Source of the DNA: an uncultured Lachnospiraceae bacterium
GTDB lineage: Bacteria > Bacillota > Clostridia > Lachnospirales > Lachnospiraceae
Length of the DNA stretch: 64,000 bases
Direction: 5' to 3'
Assembly (NCBI GenBank): GCA_910577955.1
Contig: CAJTNC010000004.1
Coordinates: 62,001-126,000 of the forward strand
Position numbers and translations under genes: made by a program. Of this stretch, positions 59,334 through 64,000 are shown in pieces. The stretch's first letter is position 1; each line of letters opens with the position of its first letter. Below the pieces are notes generated by a model that searched no databases, was not told the origin of the DNA, and saw only the letters and a list, made by a program, of their open reading frames with translations.

Positions 59334-61479
59334 AAAGATACATAGTGGGCGCCCCGTCTTGTATCTGGCGGCACAGATGAGAGAAAATATGAAAAGGCGG
59401 CTGTGGCTGCTTGCCCTTGTCTCCTTTGTGATGTTATTCTGTTATCCGTTGACGACGGCGTTGACGTTGAATCGATATCAGGGAAATGAACCGTACGTTT
59501 TTTTCTACCGTCATGGGCTTGGTCATAATACGCTGGGATTTGCCGGCGGGGCAACGGTCTTTTTGCTGACTCTGGGCGGCATATTGTGCGCGGTGGAAGG
59601 ATTTTCATGGATCTACTCCAGAAAAAAGACAGATATGTATCTCTCGCAGCCGATCACGGCGGGACGAAGATTTTTGATGATTTACTTAAATGGCATTCTG
59701 CTTTACTTTATACCATATACTGTATCGGTGCTTTTGACGCTTTTGGTGCTTTCGGGATCGGGAGCCGTTTCCGGCGCTCTTTTTCTCAATATCCTGTTTA
59801 CGCTGCCCTCCGCCCTGATCTATTTTCTGGCGGTGTACAACCTGACGTTGATTGCGATGCTGATCAGCGGGAAGCGTGGGACGGCGGGATTTTTTATCCT
59901 GATGGGATTCCTGTACGATGTGGTGTTTCGGGCAATGTTTGAAAGTTACAGCAGCACTTACTTTGCCACCTATGCGGGGAGAGAAGGGGAGAGACAGTTT
60001 CTCTCGCCCATCGGCCGTGTGGTAGTCATGCTGGATCACAGCAATCTTTCGTGGGGGACGGAGACCGTGACGACGGGGATGGTGATTGAGAATCTGATAA
60101 AGCCTCTTTTGCCCGGTATCTTCGCACTGTTTGCGGAGGCGGTAGTGTTTGGCGCGATAGCCTGGCTTTGCTATAAGAAAAGACCGATGGAGGCAGTCGC
60201 ACAGGCGGTGGCTTTCCCCGCGGTGAGAGGGCCGGTGAAGGTGCTCCTTATGCTGCTTGCGGGTCTTCTGGGCAGCGCCTGTTTCTGCGATATATCCGGA
60301 AACAACGGACTTTGGGTGGCTCTCTCCGGTCTGGTTTTCGGCGTACTGTTTTGTCAGGTGTTATTGGAGATCATTTATGCGGGGGATTTGAAGGCTTTCG
60401 GGAGAAACAGGAAGTCGTTTGCAGTGGGAGCCTTGGCAGCAGTGTTCATGTATCTGTTTTTTGCGCTGGATATCGGCGGTTACGATACTTGGGTGCCAAA
60501 GCAGGAAAATGTGGAGAGCGCTGCGATACAGATTTATTTTGGCAATAATTACATGTTTGATTATGTGGATGAAAACGGTATGATAACATGGAAGGATAGT
60601 GAACGGATCGACGAAATGGAAATGACAGATGTGTCAGCTGTTTTGTCTTTGGCCGGGGACAGTATGGGAAAAGACGTCGAGGAACCGGAACCGGATACCA
60701 GACTAAGGTGTGATGTAAAATATACAATGAAAAACGGAAAAGAAAAGTACCGAAGTTTTTATATTGATTGGGAGAAGGAGAAGACTGTGTTAGACATTCT
60801 CTTTGCAAACAAGGAATATAAGGAGGGAACCCATCAGGTGCTCTCCGAGGATATGGACAGGATCTTTGAGAAGAGCAGGGTATATTACAGCGACGGCCTG
60901 CGGGAGAAGGAGGTGGCGGATAAAAATGCGCTGCCCTTCATGCGGGCTTACAGGCAGGATCTGCGGGAAATGTCCTTTTCGGACGTGAAGGATACGCTGC
61001 CCTGCGGCACGATCCGACTGAGGTACCGGGTGGGTGATGCCGAATGCATGTTAGAGTATCCGGTTCTGCCGAACTATAAAAAAACCGTGGAGTATCTGCG
61101 GGGGAAAAACATAGAATTGTATCTGAATATCAATCCGGAGGATGTGGAGAGCATCCGGTTTACGAAGTTTATGGACGAGGATGTTGAGGTGACGGAAAAA
61201 TCCGGATTTTTTGGCACTTCCGTGAGTAAATCCACAGCGGAAATAGCCATAGAGAGGGAGTACAGGGGGAAGGCGCAGATCGGCGAGATACTGGGATATC
61301 TTTACCCGGCTTCTTTAGTGCAGTGGGCTTATGTGCAGAAAGATATGGCGGAAGATATTATTGTGCGGGTGCGGGAGGCCGATAATCCGGCGGCCTGGCA
61401 CTACGACTGGGATGAGAATTTCATAATGAAGAAAGGTGAACTGCCGGGATTTGTAAAAAAAGATATGGAGGGCGAATAG
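59302..61479 (+). CDS. Large ABC permease (YtrC/D-like) with extracytoplasmic domain
   Basis: A 725-residue membrane protein. The N-terminal part has about nine to ten helices in two blocks (about 34-265 and 320-415). The last about 300 residues are soluble and probably extracytoplasmic, rich in Asp/Glu/Lys strands. This would correspond to fused YtrC and YtrD of Bacillus plus a domain like DUF6449 (recall, uncertain). The start is the ATG pair at 59302/59305 after GGAGG; the frame is open further upstream inside the ATPase gene. The ATPase upstream overlaps by 32 bases. Confidence 0.78.
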   Translation: MMSKNSSCRTKKIHSGRPVLYLAAQMRENMKRRLWLLALVSFVMLFCYPLTTALTLNRYQGNEPYVFFYRHGLGHNTLGFAGGATVFLLTLGGILCAVEGFSWIYSRKKTDMYLSQPITAGRRFLMIYLNGILLYFIPYTVSVLLTLLVLSGSGAVSGALFLNILFTLPSALIYFLAVYNLTLIAMLISGKRGTAGFFILMGFLYDVVFRAMFESYSSTYFATYAGREGERQFLSPIGRVVVMLDHSNLSWGTETVTTGMVIENLIKPLLPGIFALFAEAVVFGAIAWLCYKKRPMEAVAQAVAFPAVRGPVKVLLMLLAGLLGSACFCDISGNNGLWVALSGLVFGVLFCQVLLEIIYAGDLKAFGRNRKSFAVGALAAVFMYLFFALDIGGYDTWVPKQENVESAAIQIYFGNNYMFDYVDENGMITWKDSERIDEMEMTDVSAVLSLAGDSMGKDVEEPEPDTRLRCDVKYTMKNGKEKYRSFYIDWEKEKTVLDILFANKEYKEGTHQVLSEDMDRIFEKSRVYYSDGLREKEVADKNALPFMRAYRQDLREMSFSDVKDTLPCGTIRLRYRVGDAECMLEYPVLPNYKKTVEYLRGKNIELYLNINPEDVESIRFTKFMDEDVEVTEKSGFFGTSVSKSTAEIAIEREYRGKAQIGEILGYLYPASLVQWAYVQKDMAEDIIVRVREADNPAAWHYDWDENFIMKKGELPGFVKKDMEGE

Positions 61480-61485
61480 AACAGC

Positions 61486-62190
61486 ATGATAAGTAAGGAA
61501 CCGGTGATACAGGTAAAGGATTTGTATAAAATATACCGTCTGGGAGAGGAAAAGGTGCGGGCTTTAAACGGCGTGAATTTTACGATAAACCGCGGTGAAT
61601 TCTGTTCTATCGTGGGAACTTCCGGCTCGGGAAAGTCTACGCTGCTCAATATGCTGGCGGGTCTTGAGAAACCGACGAAGGGCGAGATCGTCATTGCCGG
61701 GGAGCATATCGAGACGAAGAAAGAAAACCAACTGGTTAAATTCAGGCGGGAACATGTCGGATTTATCTTTCAGTCCTACAATCTTCTGCCGACCTTAAAT
61801 GCCATAGAGAATGTGGCGCTTCCTCTGACATTTCAGGGCGTGGGCAAGAAAGCGAGGACGAAGCGGGCATCGCAGCTCTTAAATTTGGTGGGACTGGCCA
61901 CCCATAAGAAACACAAGCCTACGCAGATGTCCGGCGGACAGCAGCAGAGGGTCGGTATGGCCAGAGCGCTGGTGGTGGAGCCGGAGATTATATTTGCCGA
62001 CGAGCCTACGGGAAATCTGGACTCGGTGACCTCCGAGGAGATGATGGAACTGATGCGGAAGGTAGTGTATGAGCGGAACCAGACTTTGGTGATGGTGACC
62101 CATGACGATCATCTGGCCGGTTACGCGGACCGGATCATACGAATCAAGGATGGAAAAGTGGTTTCTGTTACACAGCAGGATAGAGCATAG
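61486..62190 (+). CDS. ABC transporter ATP-binding protein, YtrE/MacB-like
   Basis: A 234-residue ATPase of the MacB/LolD class. Walker A is GTSGSGKSTLLNML, the Q-loop block FIFQSYNLLPTL, signature MSGGQQQR, Walker B IIFADEPTGNLDS and H-loop VTHD. It is not related to the YtrB-like ATPase upstream, so the cassette has two kinds of ABC engine, as in ytrABCDEF. It works with the FtsX-type permease at 63855 and probably the anchored protein between them. Confidence 0.94.
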   Translation: MISKEPVIQVKDLYKIYRLGEEKVRALNGVNFTINRGEFCSIVGTSGSGKSTLLNMLAGLEKPTKGEIVIAGEHIETKKENQLVKFRREHVGFIFQSYNLLPTLNAIENVALPLTFQGVGKKARTKRASQLLNLVGLATHKKHKPTQMSGGQQQRVGMARALVVEPEIIFADEPTGNLDSVTSEEMMELMRKVVYERNQTLVMVTHDDHLAGYADRIIRIKDGKVVSVTQQDRA

Positions 62191-62222
62191 AAAAATTGAA
62201 GATAGGAAGGAAGGAAGCAGAG

Positions 62223-63779
62223 ATGAAAAAATGGATAAAACGAGGGATGGCATTGATGTTGACCGGAGTGGTCATTTTGACCGGAGCCGGGATCACGGGG
62301 ATGACGGCGCAGGCGACGAGCTCAGGCAACAATCCTGAACCGATCATCAAAGAGGTTATCAAGGAAGTGGAAGTGGAGGTAGACAGAGGCCCCTCCAGCA
62401 CCAGCGAATTTTTATCGCTTTCGGATACTTTTCAGACTCCTACGGTAATCCACGGGCAGACTGTGGGCATCGGGCTGCCGGTGATCAATTACAGCACGGT
62501 GCCGCTTAACGACGTTGTGGTAAGAGCAAAGATATCCAACAAGGTGACCGAGTGGCCCTTTGTGCCGAATGCGGCCGGAGCGACCAAGACCATCAAGAAG
62601 TTTCCGGCTTACGATAATAAAAAGAACATAGAAGACTCCAGACAGGAATTGGAATTTATTTTTGTGGTGAGGGACGACGTGAAGAGCGGCTACTACAAAC
62701 TGGAGTTTGACGTGACGTACCTGCGGGATAATCAGGTGGAGGAAGCCGTGCTGACTACTTATGTGAAAGCGGTGGGAACGGAGGAGAGCGGCTCCTTAGA
62801 GGGTGATGATGAAAAAGAGGAAGAGGACGAGCAGGTATCAAAGCCCCGTATCATCGTGACAGGGTTTGAGACTTCTCCGGCACAGGTCTATGCGGGTGAA
62901 ACATTTACACTGACGATCCATGTAAAAAATACTTCCCAGACTCAAGAGGTGACGAACGTGCTGTTCAATATGCAGGCGAAAGAGGAGGGGAAGGATGAAG
63001 ACAGTACGTTTGCAGCTTTCCTGCCCACATCCGGATCCAGCTCGGTCTATGTGGATTCCATTGCGCCGGGAGCGTCGAAGAATCTTGTGATCGAGATGTC
63101 GGCGAAGTCCGACCTCTCTCAGAAGCCTTATGTGTTGGATGTGGAGATGAAGTACGATGCAAAGGATTCTACGGATCTGACCGATACGGCCAGCGTTTCC
63201 ATTCCGATCTATCAGGAACAGCGCTGTGAGACAGGAGACGCGGAGGTGATGCCTTCGGAGATCAGCGTGGGCGGCCAGACAAACATCATGTTTGACGTAT
63301 ATAATACAGGAAAGACCACACTTTACAATGTCTGGGTGAAATTTGAGGGTGACAGCATCACAGGCGGCGACAGTTTCCTCGGCACCATCGCTTCCGGGGC
63401 GACAGGCAGCGTGGACACTATGGTGACGGGCGCTGCTGCGACGATGGACGACGGAAAGATCAAAGCGGTCATCTCCTATGAAAATGAATCCGGTGTGGTG
63501 TCGACGATGGAAAAGGAACTGGAGCTGTTCGTGTTGGAGCAAATGTCAGATGATTTCATCATGGATCCCTCTATGGAGATGGGAGGCGATATGATTGGCA
63601 TGGAAGAGATGGAAGACGGCACAAATAAATTCCTTCTGCCGATCGTGATCGGCGCGGTCGTCGTTGTCATCGCTGTCATCATCGTTGTGGTCCGCATCCG
63701 GAAAAAGAAAAAAGAGGAGGCGGAGTTGGCGGCGGATCTGGAAGCATTAAATGACAGGAACTCCGGCAGCGGGCTGTAA
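62223..63779 (+). CDS. Exported CARDB/COG1361-like protein with C-terminal membrane anchor
   Basis: A 518-residue extracellular protein anchored at the C-terminus. A signal peptide (about 1-31, ending TAQA) precedes a short acidic region and at least three immunoglobulin-like beta domains. Blocks such as VHGQTVGIGLPVINYS, ETFTLTIHVKNTSQTQEV and GQTNIMFDVYNTGKTTLYN resemble CARDB or S-layer (COG1361) repeats. A transmembrane helix at about 470-491 and a basic cytosolic tail end it. It sits between a MacB-type ATPase and a MacB-type permease gene, where MacA-like adaptors lie in Gram-negatives. A role as adaptor or sensor is inferred. Confidence 0.75.
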   Translation: MKKWIKRGMALMLTGVVILTGAGITGMTAQATSSGNNPEPIIKEVIKEVEVEVDRGPSSTSEFLSLSDTFQTPTVIHGQTVGIGLPVINYSTVPLNDVVVRAKISNKVTEWPFVPNAAGATKTIKKFPAYDNKKNIEDSRQELEFIFVVRDDVKSGYYKLEFDVTYLRDNQVEEAVLTTYVKAVGTEESGSLEGDDEKEEEDEQVSKPRIIVTGFETSPAQVYAGETFTLTIHVKNTSQTQEVTNVLFNMQAKEEGKDEDSTFAAFLPTSGSSSVYVDSIAPGASKNLVIEMSAKSDLSQKPYVLDVEMKYDAKDSTDLTDTASVSIPIYQEQRCETGDAEVMPSEISVGGQTNIMFDVYNTGKTTLYNVWVKFEGDSITGGDSFLGTIASGATGSVDTMVTGAAATMDDGKIKAVISYENESGVVSTMEKELELFVLEQMSDDFIMDPSMEMGGDMIGMEEMEDGTNKFLLPIVIGAVVVVIAVIIVVVRIRKKKKEEAELAADLEALNDRNSGSGL

Positions 63780-63854
63780 GATTGAACGGGAATCAGAAAA
63801 GAGTCACTGTGACAAATACATTTTGCGGATTGTGGAAAGGGCAAGGTTGTTGAT

Positions 63855-64000
63855 ATGCGGTTTATTGACTTGCTTAGAATGAGTGGGTCGAATCTGTTCA
63901 AGAGGAAAGTGCGGACGATCCTGACCGTGCTGGGCGTGGTGATCGGCGTGGCATCCATTGTTGTTATGGTTTCCTTAGGGCTAGGTCTGAATAAAGCCAC
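63855..64000 (+). CDS. MacB/YtrF-like ABC permease (FtsX), 3' end outside window
   Basis: The first about 48 codons of a permease. It begins MRFIDLLRMSGSNLFKRKV, then a first membrane helix RTILTVLGVVIGVASIVVMV, which is the standard MacB periplasmic-core start. It presumably has four helices and a large extracellular domain as in YtrF. It would pair with the YtrE/MacB-like ATPase and the CARDB-like protein. The ribosome site is weak (AAGG) at about 12 bases. Confidence 0.85.
   Translation, partial: MRFIDLLRMSGSNLFKRKVRTILTVLGVVIGVASIVVMVSLGLGLNKA

Overview
The window looks like chromosomal DNA of an anaerobic gut Firmicute, most likely a member of the Lachnospiraceae (Clostridia). The basis is moderate GC content, strong GGAGG ribosome binding sites, and Clostridia-type families: an RsiV-type anti-sigma factor, LplABC-type sugar transport, a PadR/DUF2812 pair, YtrA-type GntR/ABC cassettes, a choloylglycine (bile salt) hydrolase and long M29 aminopeptidase. 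No rRNA, tRNA, CRISPR array or prophage was seen. Gene density is high, and no gap exceeds about 260 bases.

Layout. 1-2.8 kb: the end of purA, a HAD phosphatase, a SEC-C protein and a DUF4125-like protein. 2.8-5.9 kb: a divergent cluster of a zinc-ribbon membrane protein, a condensation-fold acyltransferase and an HSL-type esterase. 6-11 kb: DAHP synthase, then an MBOAT O-acyltransferase and its SGNH partner, followed by an ECF sigma factor and an RsiV-like anti-sigma factor. This suggests envelope O-acetylation beside a lysozyme-type stress sensor. 11-15.8 kb (minus strand): a complete BceRS-BceAB-like peptide-antibiotic sensing and resistance module. 15.8-20 kb (minus): a bile salt hydrolase-like enzyme and a large EAL/PAS c-di-GMP phosphodiesterase. 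20.1-22.1 kb: a TPR lipoprotein and pyrF.

22.2-32 kb: an AraC regulator diverging from a sugar operon. It holds an LplABC-like importer, a lactonase-fold protein, a GH3 enzyme with the NagZ Asp-His dyad, a SnoaL-like protein, an MBL hydrolase and beta-phosphoglucomutase. 32-34 kb: a PadR regulator with a textbook promoter and operator, and its DUF2812 partner. 34-36.8 kb: an Rpn-type PD-(D/E)XK nuclease with tandem heptads, pyrE and small membrane proteins. 36.8-40.8 kb: a long M29 aminopeptidase and a chemoreceptor pseudogene. 40.9-44.4 kb: the purEMND operon. 44.5-49.8 kb: an SH3-domain membrane protein, clpC and radA. 49.8-54.8 kb: a heterodimeric ABC exporter with a repeat element between its two genes, then a lipoprotein. 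55-55.7 kb: an unrecognised protein behind a near-perfect flagellar sigma-D promoter. 56-64 kb: two successive GntR/ABC cassettes. The second resembles Bacillus ytrABCDEF, has a perfect YtrA box, and carries an extra CARDB-like anchored protein between the YtrE-like ATPase and the YtrF-like permease.

Much of the window concerns envelope stress and export: ECF/anti-sigma, BceRSAB, Ytr-like cassettes and exporters. Host-derived substrates also feature (bile salts, glycosides). The sigma-D promoter, chemoreceptor remnant and EAL protein suggest that the organism, or a recent ancestor, is motile.
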